NCBI GenBank assembly: GCA_015680685.1
Contig: MNCI01026334.1
Coordinates: 932,390 to 973,552 of the forward strand
DNA length: 41,163 nt
Source: Gnetum montanum
Taxonomy: Eukaryota; Streptophyta; Gnetopsida; Gnetales; Gnetaceae
Direction: 5' to 3'
Each line of letters begins with the position of its first letter. Within the stretch, counting starts at the first letter, position 1. The notes under the pieces were generated by a model that was given only the letters and a program-made list of their open reading frames with translations, had not been told where the DNA came from and did not search any database. Below, piece by piece: positions 20,983 to 32,791 of the stretch. The translations under genes were made by a program, and so were the position numbers.

Positions 20983-21855
20983 TGATGAGTAGCAAGTATT
21001 TTCTACATCCAACCATATGAATCACTAGCATGTATGTGTGATCTAGTTGAATTTCATTAACTATGTTCACCTAAGTGGGCTATATTTTTATATGGTGAAA
21101 GATGTATGTACTAGTCATTGTCTTCCCAATAATCACTTATGTTAACTTGTTTGTATGGTTAAGTGTGATTAAGATGTAAGATATTTATTTTTATAATTTT
21201 TATTATTTTCTTTATCTACAAAATGACTATTTAAAAGAAGGTTTGATTATTTAAATTAACTAATTGATTAACTATCCTAAATGTAGAATAGTTTTTTCCA
21301 CTTTCTGTACATATCCTAAACATATACTAATGTTGCTAGGTTACTAAGTGTTTACTACTAGGTGTACCAAGTATCCACTACTAGGATTACCCATCATTAA
21401 TATATTATTCTTGAAGTGGTCATACTCATGGTACTTATGAATTAGAATATTAAATATTTAAGAATAAGAAAGTAAATTTCATTCAAAGTAAAATACTGGA
21501 AAATAAAGTTAAACTAATCCAAGTGCTACAATAGATAGAAGAAATATTGATTTTGTTACCATTCATGCAACTCTATCCAAGTACATATTACATTCGAATA
21601 AAATTTTGTATAATCAATTTAATCCATGCTACAGGTACTTAAAGGGAAAATTTTACTAAGTTTTATGAAAATAAACTACAAGAGTTTGGCTAAGGTATTG
21701 ACCAAATGGTATCATAAATGCAGTGGGTATATGTCCTTATATAAGTAATGCATGAATCAGCATTGGCGCACATGCTTTAACACATCCTGGGTTGTGTCAA
21801 TGGCACTGCATCAATAGGCATGCATCAATGTAGTCTCCTTATTGATACTTCATCA
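20983..21855 (-). repeat. 5' LTR of copy C
   Basis: Starts TGATGAGTAGCAAG next to the PBS and ends ATACTTCATCA, 873 bp. TATA-like TTATATAAG at 21737-21745. U3 has repeated GCATCAAT motifs where other copies have GATATC palindromes. Old, CpG-poor copy, closest to the LTR at 27820 in the first 100 bp. Confidence 0.8.
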
Positions 21856-21864
21856 ATCGTTTGC

Positions 21865-21935
21865 TAGAATCAAATCTATAACTTGGAGCTTCCAAATTAA
21901 GAGTCTTACCATGAGCTAACACCTCATTATTATTA
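21865..21935 (-). repeat. tRNA-like SINE-type fragment
   Basis: The minus strand reads TGTTAGCTCATGGTAAGACT (A-box-like) then TAGATTTGATTCTAGC (B-box-like) after about 35 nt, the layout of a tRNA-derived pol III promoter. Similar units cluster at 26925-27790. Confidence 0.4.
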
Positions 21936-23722
21936 TAAAAGTTCTAAGAACTTAGCTATATGTCCAATGCTATATATAATCATCTAGTTCTAGTTTGATA
22001 ACCCCAACTAATTACATGTGAAGAATGTTGAAGATCCTTATATTTTTGTATAAAGGTCCATTTTAAAAAATTGCACAATTAACTTGATATCATTATTGTT
22101 TTATTAGTATTAGCAAGTACATAGATAAGGCATGGAACAAAACCATATGATGTTGTTCTTTTATTTTTTATCTTTTTTGGATGGGTAAAGATGTATCTTC
22201 TTGTATGAAGTAATAAATATAAAAGCATTTGGTTTTCTCATATGAACCTTTAGATTTTGAGGTAAATTATGCAATGCACTTTTTTTCTATTAATTTTGAA
22301 TTCTTAATGATTGAACTTCATGAAGGTATAATCTCACATAATTTTGAATCTTTTTGGAGCCAACATTGTATAGATAAATCATTACTAAATTTTGTCAATC
22401 AAATATGCCCTAAATGAATAAGAGAGATAATAGCGCTAAATGACATATTTATAGAATAAAATGAACTTATTATATAATCATTTTTCTAAAATGAAAATAT
22501 TAAAAGTCAAAATTTTGAAGTATTAAAATGCACATTATTAATTAGTAAGATATACATATATTCTTAAGTTACTAGTGGCAACATTTTATGAATATCATCA
22601 TGTTTAAAGCATTGTTTATTAAAGTTGTTCTTGAAAATGTGTTCTTTTACAACCTTGCAAGAACACCTCTATGAATTAGATGTTAAGTATATAACTTATG
22701 GCCATAAACAATCTTCAAATCAATATAATTCTCAATAAATCAATGATTATAACATGAAGGGACATAAACTTCTAATCAAATATGAGCTTAGCCTATCATC
22801 CACAAATTATGAATGCAAGGAGGAACAATGAAAACTGATAATTTTAAGTAATAGAATTGGTAATTTCCAATTGATGTAAATAAAAACTAAGTATCAAAAT
22901 TATGCCTATGATAACTTAGAAGAAACTATAATTAACAAACAAGGGGATTGATATGAAGAAATGGATTTTTATTTTCCCTTCCTAATAAATCAATATTCTT
23001 TCTTACTAAAATATGAAGTTTGCCTATTCTAAAGGGCTAAAAGTACTAGGGATGATGGAAAACATATGGAAGATAAAATTGATAATAGAAGCTACGTTTA
23101 TAAGAAAAGTAAGAATTTTGATGATAAAATTTGATCTTTCACAAATGTAGATATGAGTGGAGTTGTGGATGTTATCCAAAATCAATTTAGAGTCAAAACG
23201 AAACCATTTTCATGAATTTTCTAACAAGTGATACCGAAGCCAAAAAAATAACTTTCATATAGGTGACATGAATGCTGCCCAAGTGACGCTAACACATCCT
23301 CATAAGCTATCATGAACTTAGGCATTGGATTAAGTTCATGAACTACAAGGAGGAGCTAGGAGGATCATAGAGCACATAGGAGAAACTGGGAAGCTAGACA
23401 CTCATGCTCTTAATCTTGAAGTCAAGTGTAGTTGACTAGAGTTCATTTTTAGAAAGTAAAAGTTTGAAAAGGTTGATCCATGTAAGTGATGCAAACACTA
23501 ACACTTTTAAAATTTTTAGTGTCCCACAAGTTGACATCCTAATATTCAAATATCACTTTTAATGTTCAAACTAATGTCAAATCATGTCATGAAGATGCTT
23601 ATTAGATGTTAAAGTTCTTATGGAGTCAAAGGATAATGTTGAATTCTAAACTTGGTGACCTTGCTTGTTGCCAATATTGCACAGGTGATGTTGATGTTGA
23701 TGCTAATGTTGATGCCTAGCAA
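21936..23722. other. Unassigned AT-rich region
   Basis: No LTR, PBS, conserved ORF or RNA gene recognised. The 62-codon frame at 22229-22417 has no support. Near 23480 and 23690 there are GTGATG(C/T)-rich runs resembling 24900-24950, perhaps an older repeat into which LTR D inserted. Confidence 0.35.
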
Positions 23723-24586
23723 CACTTAGCCTCGAATTTATCCCTACGTGATATCGCAACCGTCGCAATATCGCATCCCTCGTGATATCTCATACGCGAT
23801 AGCGCATCCTCCCCTGTGATATCACGTACGCGATATCGCGGTGTGCCATCATATCTATAAATAAGAGGTGGCTCTCCCTTGTTTCCTCATCCTAGGCTAA
23901 ACAATAGGGAAACTCTGGCAGATTGATCACTCCAAAGATAGAATATTTTCCATGTGCCCGTAGTAGGAGTCCTAAAGTGAACGGATCTTTATTCGAGCAA
24001 ACATTGTACCTGAACACAAGTTTGTGTATGGTAATAAAGATGAGCTTCTTGGACAAAACCTTGCAATGCATGGAATAGGCTAATTAGGATTTTATTTATT
24101 GTTATATATTATCTGTTATTTACATGATTTATTAGTCATTTACTGCTTTCTCTCTCACCCTTCTCTCCTAGTTAAGTACCTCAGTATGACTGCTTCAAGC
24201 ACGTGTGTTACGCGTGGTGATCCCAACAACGATTAGTGTTTGGTAGCCATGGTTGCATCAGTTCAGGGTGTGTACGGTAAGTGGGAACGGATGCTGACGC
24301 TAGGTTAATTTAGACTTAGTTCATTAGTCAAAGTTAGTAATTAGTCTCTCTACCCTTCAACTCAATAGCATAGGAGATAAAACATAAAAAGATATAAAAA
24401 TCATATACCTTAAACTTACTTAACCATACACTGTGACAAATACAAGTAAGTCTGGGAAGACAACGAATAATTAACCTTAAGTGTTCCATGAGGCATGTAG
24501 GCACTTAGTCTGCGGAGTTCCACCGGATTGTGCGTGTTATGCTCATATTCGTATGGTTGAGTGTAGGGGTACCTCGCCACTCATCA
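23723..24586 (+). repeat. Isolated LTR D (probable solo LTR)
   Basis: Plus orientation. Ends GGTACCTCGCCACTCATCA with no PBS after it; the 5' edge is inferred by alignment with LTR F because the TGATGAG end is not preserved. U3 holds an array of GATATC palindromes at 23746-23840, including GTGATATCAC (23816-23825) and CGCGATATCGCG (23829-23840). TATA box 23856-23863; AATAAA near 24031. Young and CpG-rich, most like LTR X. Probably formed by LTR-LTR recombination. Confidence 0.75.
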
Positions 24587-25274
24587 TACATCTAACCTTA
24601 TTGAATTTTCCATTGGATGTCCTAGGAATCATGTTGACTAATCATGAAAGGGTTAATAATGTCAAAATTAATATGAAGATGCTAGGTTTTTAGATGGAAT
24701 AAGTGTTGTGTGATTAGAACAAGGTTAGTGATATTAACATTGCCATCTACATCAGCTCACCATCCTTTGAAAATTTCTTGTCTCATGGCTTAGGAAACTC
24801 ACTAAAAATGCCCAAAATTGATGCATGTCATATCTAGATTGATGTAACATAATGATCTAACTTTTGATGGAGTTGAAATTGAGGCCTATAATTAAGTTTA
24901 TATTTGGTGATGCAAAGGTGATGCTTGGGGGTGATGCTAACATTAACATTACCCATTGGATACTTAGAATTTTTGACCTCTCAAAGTTACCAAAACTAAT
25001 GCTCATATGCAAGGTTATGACTTGGAATGATTTGTAGAGGTCTCTAGGAGTAAAAAATGTGTCTAGTCATGTTGTTTTTGAGAGCTTGTTGATGCTTGAA
25101 TTTGATGTAAAATTTTAAAATCCCACTCATTCTAGCAAGGGAGAATACCAGAAAATGGATACAATAAAAGTAGTCTTTAATTCCAAGAAGATTTTTGATC
25201 TTATACTATCTTTTTAAGTTTTGATTAAGTTCTAAAAAATTAACATTTCCTTAAATAATTTTAAGTTTGATACC
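24587..25274. other. Unassigned region between two isolated LTRs
   Basis: No ORF or repeat boundary recognised. Contains GTGATGC-rich sequence at 24900-24950 similar to that left of LTR D. Confidence 0.3.
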
Positions 25275-26170
25275 TGATGAGCAGTTGGGTATTCTAACAC
25301 TCCACAATACAAGTCATGAGTGTACATGTGCAACTAGATCATAATCCATGGATGGCCAATGCAGATTCACTAGTAGTTGAGGTTTAGTTCATGATCATTG
25401 TCTTTTCACTTTGAGTTAGTGAAGTGCAAATTGTATGGTTTACCTCTTGGTGAGGTATATGATGTATTGATGTTGTTGGCTCAACTAAGGCTAAGTGTGA
25501 ACAAGAGGAAAATAGGGTAATGGAATTTAAGTCTAAATATAATGCAAGTAAAAAGACTAGTCTAGCCTATAGGCAATAAGTATCTATTCCAGGTTTACCA
25601 TTCACATCTTGGACTTATGTAATCATCACTAGGGTTACCAAGTGTTATGCTATTGGGCGAACTAAGCAAGAACACTACTAGGATTACCAAACAATTACAC
25701 TATATGTTCGAAACCATTTGTACTTATATTATCATACTAATGAATAATGGAAAGGTAAAGTACTTAGCAATTGTAAACAACTTAATCAAGTAAACATATT
25801 AAAAGGTAAAAATTAACTAAGTATGAAAAATGAACCAAGTAAAAGTAAAGTAAACTAAGTAGAATGCTACAATGGTGAAAACCAATCTCGATCTTTATTT
25901 TTAGTCATGAACTATGCCCAAGAATAATTCACTGGAACAAAGATTCCATACAATTTCTTAACACCACATTATGGACATTCACTATATTGCTAAGTGTAAA
26001 TTAAGAAAACAAACTACAAGAATCTACCTAAGTGTCGAACTAAAGTTGTTCCTTGACATGATGGTGGGTTGGTATTTATAGTGAAAATTAGGACCCACTA
26101 TATCAAATCTATGATAATGTAAGTAGAGCTATGATATCATAGATAAGATATCACATCTAATGACTAATAT
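25275..26170 (-). repeat. Isolated LTR S (older, subfamily of LTR F)
   Basis: Starts TGATGAGCAGTTGGG and ends around ATGACTAATAT, a decayed form of ATGACTCATCA. No PBS on its left, so probably a solo LTR. Reverse TATA box 26073-26081, reverse AATAAA 25894-25899, and decayed U3 palindromes (ATGATATCAT, 26131-26140). The middle (CACTAGTAGTTGAGG, TCTTTTCACTTTGAG) aligns with LTR F at 35264-35330 rather than with other LTRs. Confidence 0.7.
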
Positions 26171-26448
26171 GATTTTATTAATATCCCTAATATTTTACAA
26201 ATATACTTTTATTTAATATGTAAGAAAAAAAATTATTGAAGGTAGGAAAGTTTAAGTTATAAATGTATTACTAGTTTGCTATATATTTATGATATATATC
26301 TATTAGTTGGTTGAGAGAATACTTTTCTTTTTGAAATTAATGAAATCTCATAAGCGATTTTCATGTTGAAAAAAAATCAAAATGAGTGTTAAATATTTCT
26401 TGCTATGGTAGTTGTTGAACATTAAATTTTGTGTTGGTGATTGGCCAA
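26171..26448. other. Unassigned AT-rich stretch
   Basis: Very AT-rich; nothing supported. Confidence 0.3.
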
Positions 26449-26690
26449 GCCATTACATATCCATAATAATTCATATAAAAAAGTTCATATTTTTTCCAAC
26501 ATTATTGGATGAGCCATTACATAACTATAATAATTCTTGTTAAAAAGTTCATCTCTTGTCTTAGCTTTATGATAATAATTATTTATTTTCCCTAACCAAG
26601 TCCAACCAATACATACCCATAATAAGTCCCATGAAAACGTTATATATCTTGGCCCAATGTTATGATAATAATTATTTATTTTCTGTGACA
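26449..26690. repeat. 93-bp tandem repeat, about 2.6 units
   Basis: GATAATAATTATTTATTTTC recurs exactly at 26571 and 26664 (period 93), and GCCATTAC recurs at 26449 and 26513, the first unit lacking about 29 bp. The 77-codon frame on the minus strand shows the repeat as KINNYYH twice, so it is not a gene. Confidence 0.65.
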
Positions 26691-26924
26691 AATCTTTGGT
26701 TGTTGGCCTCTTTGCCAAAACAAGGGGTTGAAGATACTTCTAAATGAAAATAAATGAAGTAGATTCATTGTTCAAGCATAGTTTAACTAATAATCTTGAT
26801 GCCTTATGCGTAGGAGGTTGGAAATTTAAGGTATTATATATGTATTTTTTTCTAAGCACATAGAGGATACTCAGGTTTGTAGGAGGGTTGTTAGAACCAA
26901 AACTAAATGGGGGGATGTTGGAAT

Positions 26925-27790
26925 CCAAAATAAGTTAAACATAGATACACCCCAAGATATATAGTCCAATTAAAACTCTATATAGGTCAACATTGTCCAC
27001 CGAAATTAAACCAATGACCTAAAGCTTCCAAATCAAGTATCTTACTACTAGGCTAATACCTCATTGTTGAACCAAAACTAGATGATTATATGTACCCCTA
27101 GCACATATAGCCAACATAAAAATTTTAGTTAAACTTAAGCAAAACTTGTATAACTTAGTGTTATCTATTGGAATCAAACCCATGACTTGAGATTTTTAAA
27201 TCTTGGGTTTGTACCATAGCCCTACTATGATAATAAGGTAGATATGACCCACAATAAGAATCTTCCATCATAAGGCTACTCCCATACTCATAATTAAATG
27301 CAAGCATCATTACATAATCTTACTCATGAGTGTTGAGTATCTTGACCATTATGCTACACCTTTGGATATGACATTATTATGTTATATTTATATTCGACTA
27401 AAATTTTGTATCAACTATATGGTAGTTTTGGTTCCCACAACCCTTATGATAAATTTTGTTCCTTAAACCCATTTCGGAAAGTTGCAACCCAAAAATAATT
27501 GAAACATAAATACACCCTAATATTCATAGAAGTTTATAACTCAATGCTACCTAGTAGAATTGAACCTATGACCTAGGGTTACTAGGCCAAGACCCATACC
27601 ACTAGGCTAACATCTCATTGTTAATTAAACAAATTTTGGATTACATTAGCTAGAGTAATTTTAGAATTTATTTTATGAAATTTTTCTTTTACTTCAAAAC
27701 TAAAAGTTGGTCGTTCAAAATGTACCTATGATTTATGGTTTCCACGTCAAGGCTTTTACCATTAAGTTAACACTTTATATCATTATGAAA
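26925..27790 (-). repeat. Cluster of tRNA-like (SINE-type) units
   Basis: At least four minus-strand units at about 26995-27065, 27168-27235, 27545-27625 and 27712-27784. The best (27545-27625) reads GTTAGCCTAGTGGTATGG (A box) and CATAGGTTCAATTC (B box), with tRNA-like spacing. Sequence upstream of units (AAACATARATACACCC at about 26940 and 27505) also repeats, so larger units are arranged head to tail. They are too diverged for functional tRNAs, and no clear poly(A) tail is seen. Confidence 0.45.
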
Positions 27791-27819
27791 CTAAAACTAA
27801 AATTTTTATTTATGTCTAG

Positions 27820-28677
27820 TGATGAGCAATGAATACCCCTACTCTCAGCCACACAAATCACTAAGCATTCATGCATGATTCAATCAAATTTCATGGACTC
27901 TATGTCTTTTGGTACACTAGCCTCTAGGAAGTGAACTTGCCCTAACAGTCATTTGTTATGTTCCCAATTACACTTGTGATATGCAGAGGTATGATTAAGT
28001 GTAATTGAGGCATATGATTTTTATTATTTTTATGTTTTATTTTTTAGGTGCTTAAAATAAAGGATGAAAGGAATGAAGTAATTTAATTATTAATTTAACC
28101 TAACCAACTAATCGATGTCTAACTAATCCTAACATAAGCATCCAGTTCCACTTTTTGTACACATCTTGAACATGTATAACACTACTGAGTTACTAAATGT
28201 TAAGTGTTACTGGGATTACCAAGTGTTATGCACATGCTTGAAGTGGTCATACTTATGTGCTTAATTAATTGCTATTTAATCTAGCTTAATTGAGCTTAAT
28301 TTAGTTTAATTTCTTAAAGCATTAAATGAAATTGCTAAAAACATTAAATGCATAAAGAAAATATTTAATCTAGTTAAAGTGCTACAAGCTCATCTTTATT
28401 ACCACACACACTACCATGCTCAGGTACAATAGTGTTCAAATAAAGATCCATAAACTCAATGACTCCTACTGCATGTACTTGGGAAAATATCCTAACTCTT
28501 GGAAAGAAAACTTGCAAGATCTTTACTATGCTATAACTAATATGACTCCAAAACCATGCATCCAAGTGTTATATTTATAAGTCAACACACATCCCATGAT
28601 AGCGAATATCTGACATCATTTCTGGGTCCCCGATATCAGGTATCCAATATCAGGGATAGACAAGATACACTTCATCA
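27820..28677 (-). repeat. 3' LTR of copy E
   Basis: Starts TGATGAGCAATGAATACC and ends ACTTCATCA, 858 bp, followed by the PPT. Reverse TATA box 28571-28580; reverse AATAAA 28395-28400. U3 still shows CCGATATCAGG (28630-28640) and CCAATATCAGG. Confidence 0.85.
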
Positions 28678-28695
28678 TACCTCCATGACTGAATA
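28678..28695 (-). promoter_or_regulatory. Polypurine tract, copy E
   Basis: The minus strand reads TTCAGTCATGGAGGTA directly before the LTR. One G-to-A change breaks the G-run relative to copy F. Confidence 0.65.
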
Positions 28696-29015
28696 AAAAC
28701 TCATTCTCCAATGAACAAAAGGAGGAACAAGTCCCTTACAAAATATTGGGAAGATATGGGATTATTAACTAACATGAAAACTGACTTAGAGAAAATAGAT
28801 AGATTCTAAGTGCCCAAGTGTATGGATTTACAATCTTTTACAAAACTAAGTGTTCATGATAATAGAATTAAACACCCTGGCCAAAATTGACATCCAACTC
28901 CTTTGGAAGCTAAAGAACAAGGGAGAAGATTCAAGGATCATGAAGGGACCTCATCACATGGTGCTACTACTAATTCCTCGGTGAAGACAATCCCACCTCC
29001 AATCCAGACTTTCCA
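28696..29015 (-). mobile_element. Region between mini-intron and PPT, copy E (long accessory ORF absent)
   Basis: Only about 320 nt separate the splice-like acceptor from the PPT, so the accessory ORF is missing as in copy A. Ends with the shared AATAATCCCATATC segment before the PPT. No ORF. Confidence 0.5.
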
Positions 29016-29075
29016 CTACAATCACAACAAAATCAAGGATTAGTGTACAATGTGTAACTTATAGCTTTTAGGTAC
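29016..29075 (-). other. Candidate mini-intron, copy E
   Basis: On the minus strand: donor GACAAG|GTACCTAA, branch-like CACTAATCC, and acceptor TTGTGATTGTAG|TGG. It is 60 nt with all signals intact. The ATG after the acceptor has become TGG, probably by loss of its A. Confidence 0.6.
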
Positions 29076-29981
29076 CTTGTCTCGTTGATACTTACACTTG
29101 GCTAAGTTGTGATTATGGTGAAGTGATTCTTTTAATAGCATTAGCGGGAAGACTAAAAAATGGGGTGAAATGGATAAGCGGTCCATTATTAAATTCTAAA
29201 AAGCCTAAATGTGATGAAATGCTTGAAGAATGCTTGTAGCCCATTTATTTTGTCTAAGGGGTGTGATTTGAATTCCCATCATTTTTTTTACTTCTGAATT
29301 TTTGGATGGGGACCACACCATGCAAAGACTTATTCAACTTCCTATTATTAGTCGACGTAGAACAATAAGAAATCCATGAAAAAACTCATGCATCCAAGTA
29401 GAAGAGTACAAAGAATATTGAGTCCCCTTGAAGTCACACCCTATTCAAACCTTTGAATCCTTTCCAAGTCTAGAAACTACCAAGGTTACAAGTTCATTAA
29501 AGTTTTACTTAAGGAAAAAGGAAGTCATACTTCCAAAACAAGGAAAACCATAGAGTTTGTGGATGGGTGGATATCACGAACTCACTACCTATTTCATGAA
29601 AAAGAAACCACATCTTAGTTATTAGTAACAAAATTCAAAGCTAGAATCCAAACACTAATAATCAAATAGCTAGATAGCACATGCCTACATCAAATAAACC
29701 ACACTGTACCCAGTTGGCAATAAGGCATGTTATTATTAGAACATAATAAGAAAATCATACTAAAATAAAGAAAAATATACAAGAAATTGTAAATTATTCA
29801 AGAAAAATAAAATGTATTAATGATGTTGTAAAACAAAAATTAATAAAGTAAAAACAAAAAGGTGTAAGATAAAGAACGCATAAAACAAAAAGTTATAAAA
29901 ATAACAAGGTGTAAAACAAAAATGTATAAAACAAAAAGATGAAAAACTAAGGAGCCACTAGAATGATTAGCATGGATGGCA
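29076..29981 (-). mobile_element. 3' noncoding region of copy E
   Basis: Shares 29230-29750 with A (15190-15690) and B. A deletion between 29160 and 29235 removed the part that holds the conserved box in other copies. Contains the A-rich tract 29750-29945, the reverse of TTTTGTTTTACACC repeats. No ORF. Confidence 0.6.
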
Positions 29982-31300
29982 TCTCCCCCATGACTAAGTT
30001 GAAAGGAGGAGATCTAAAAAATTGAGCATGGTTGTCCATTTGATGAGGTGTTTGTTACATTGGCTTGCTTAAGCTCATGGAAAGGTCTAACTTGTTGTGT
30101 GTTGATTAGCTACATTTTATTTGGACTCTTACATTTGTAGATTAACATGGCCTGAGAAGGAAAGGTTTCATAAATGATGTAAGGCCCTTCCCACAACATC
30201 TAGAACTTAGTTCATTGAGGTATGTCTGTAGGGCTCTAGTAGAGAACCTTATCTCTTGATTGAAATTTGACTTTCCTAATTCTAAGGTCATGGTGCTTTT
30301 TGTAAATTCCTTGTGCAACTCGTTAGATGATAGGACCACCAATCAGTTTTTGTCTAGCAGGTTGAGATTCATTAATCTTTCTTTTTATGCTAGACTTAAG
30401 TCAAGGTTAAGGTCATAGGCTATTGAAAGTGTACAGAGCTCGGATTAAATAGGAAGAGCTGGTAATTTTTCATACACTAACTCATAGAGAGAGTAGCCTA
30501 TAGGTATCTTCTAGGTGGAGCGGTAGGCCCAGAGGACATCGTTAACTTTCATGCTCTAATCTCTCCTATATTTGCTAACTACTCTCATTAATATCTTAGT
30601 GAATTCCCTATTTGTAACCTCACTTAACCATTGGCTTGGGGGTGGTAAGGTATTGTTAATTTATGCTCAACCCCCAAGCATTCCATGGGCTTCTAAAAGG
30701 TAGTGCCTGTAAAATGGGTTTGGTTGTTAGAAATTAGTGCATATGGCACACCAAACCTATTTACAATGTTCTATTGTACAAATTGAGCAACAGTAGAAGA
30801 TGTACAATCAGTGATGATTGCTGCTTCTACCCATGTTGTGCAATAATCAATAGCAATGATTATGTACGCCTTTCCATTTAACATGGGTGTGATGGAACCT
30901 ATGAAGTCAATGCCCTGGATGTCAAATGATTCTAGTGGTTGAATCCACTATTGAGGTCCCTCCATACAAGCGGTCATTCCACCATCATGTTGGCAATGTT
31001 CACAAGAGCTAACAAATTGATGAGCATCCCTAAAAAGTGTTGGCTAGTAATATCCTACCATCAAGATCTTAATGGCCATGCATCTCCATGCATAGTGGTT
31101 CCCACAAGGACCCTCATGAGTGTCTTGGAGAATGCATAGCTGATTAGCATCAGGGACACACCAATGAACCGATCCATTAGCACACACCTTGTAGAGGTGC
31201 CCATTAATCTCCATGAAGCATTTCACCTAGTGAAGAAACTATTGTTTCTTCCTATGGTCCAGCTCTTGTGGCATCTCTTGAGTGAGAAGATAGGTGAGAA
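29982..31300 (-). pseudogene. pol: Integrase remnant, copy E
   Basis: Zinc-binding domain HEGPCGNHY... GYYWPTLF... CEHCQ (31044-31110 and leftward), core start QGIDFIGSITPMLNG, AIDYCTTWVEAAII, then ISNNQTHF (Asn in place of the second catalytic Asp, as in copy A) and YHPQANG, followed by a stop and a frameshift that removes the catalytic Glu. The C-terminal block SSNELHKEFTKS lies at about 30300. The pol end overlaps the PPT-like TCTCCCCCATGACT (29982-29995). Confidence 0.75.
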
Positions 31301-31915
31301 TGCCATTGTACCATTTAGGCTTAATGGACAATTATTCAGTTATAGCCCCAACAAACAGGATTTCATCAGGAAACTGATCAAATAATGGGATTTCCTCCTC
31401 TTTGTTGTCCCATCTCAACCGAGACAAGTGATTAGCGACCACATTCTTAGTTCCCTTTCAACCTACCATCATAAGATCAAATACTTACAAGATCACTAGC
31501 CACTATATGACACAAGGGCTCACCATTGGCTTACCCATCTAGAAGCAAATTACACTATGGTCCATGTGCATGAACACCTTGTATCCAAGCACATAGTGCT
31601 TGAATTTCTCCAAGGTAAACACCACTACCATCAATTCTTTTTTTATGGTGGTGTAGTTTAATTGTGCACCCACAATGCTTCAGCTTGCATAATGGATGTA
31701 ATAAGGACATTTCTAATTGTCCAATTGCATAAGAATGGCTCCCAAGGCATCATTTGATGTTGTCATGATGTGAAATGGTCTAGACTAGTTTAGTGCTCAT
31801 AGAATTGGATTTTCTACAAGTTTCTCCTTTAGCTATTATAATGAATTTCCACATTCCTTGGTCTAAAAAAATGGAGAATATTTCTTTGTTATCTCAACCA
31901 ATGGTTTTGTGATCT
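31301..31915 (-). pseudogene. pol: RNase H remnant, copy E
   Basis: AQLNYTTIKKELMVVVFTLE (31610-31670), MDHSVI and VVANHLSRLRWDNKEEEIP (31390-31446) are the typical Athila RNase H to integrase connection. It would degrade the RNA strand of the RNA/DNA hybrid and generate the PPT primer. Several stops. Confidence 0.75.
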
Positions 31916-32700
31916 TAGAAAATTTTTTTATGAATCTTCAATAGTAACCAGTGTGTCCAAGAAATGATTAGACATCTTTTACAATTTCTGGTTGATAGGT
32001 AATTCCTTGAATAATCTTAAACTTTTTAGGATCGACCTCAATCTCTACTTGTGAGATTCTGTGTCCCAACACAATGCCCTCTTGGACCATCAAATGGCTC
32101 TTTTTTGAATTGAGCCAAAGGTTCATCTCCATGCATCGTTTAAGCACTTTCTCAAGGTGGTTCAAGGCTTGCTCAAATGTAGCACCATAGGTGGAGAAGT
32201 CATCCATGAAGACTTCCACCCTACTACTGATCTACTACTAAAAAATACTCAAGACTAGACATTATATGTGGTAGGGGCATTGCACAGGCCAAACGACATC
32301 TTTCAATATGTAAAAGTCCCCCAAGGACTTGTGAATGTGGTTTTGGCTTAGTCTTTTGGTGCAATTTGAATTTGGTTATAACCACTATAACCATCGAAAA
32401 AATTGTAATAGTAATTCCCAGATATAGTGTCTAACACTTGATCCACAAATGGCAACATGAAGTGATCTTTGAATATTACCATGTTCAACAACCAAAAGTT
32501 GATGTAGACCTGCCACTTGCCACCTTTCTTTGGCACAATCATGGGTGGACTAACCCACTCACTATTTGCAATGGAATAGACAAACCCTACCTTGAGGAGT
32601 TGTTCAATTTTCTCTTTAACGATCTACTTCAATTTGGGGTTCAACCACTATTGTGGCTGCCTCTTTGGCTTTATGGCTAGATCAGTGTAAATATGATGCT
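31916..32700 (-). pseudogene. pol: Reverse transcriptase remnant, copy E
   Basis: The best RT in the window. From the N-terminus: EKIEQLLKVGFVYSIANSEW, PPMIVPKKGGKWQV (32500-32542), DQVLDTISGNYYYNFFDGYS with first catalytic Asp, then stops, SFGLCNAPTTYN, MEVFMDDFSTYGATFEQALN with the catalytic FMDD (32190-32219), RCMEMNLWLNSKKSHLMVQE and GIVLGHRISQVEIEVDP. FMDDFS and QEGIVLGHR place it in the Athila lineage. Two open stretches (32348-32542, 31968-32219) are separated by several stops and a frameshift. Confidence 0.85.
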
Positions 32701-32791
32701 AGCATATCCTAGGGTCAATTCCTATGAGTTTAGGATATGACCAAGTAAAGGCTATTGGCCATTTACTGACCACCTTCAATAGCATCGATTT

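Noticed and set aside
23480-25110. GTGATGC-rich runs as a tandem satellite
   Set aside because: Matches are short and irregular; I could not define a unit or period.
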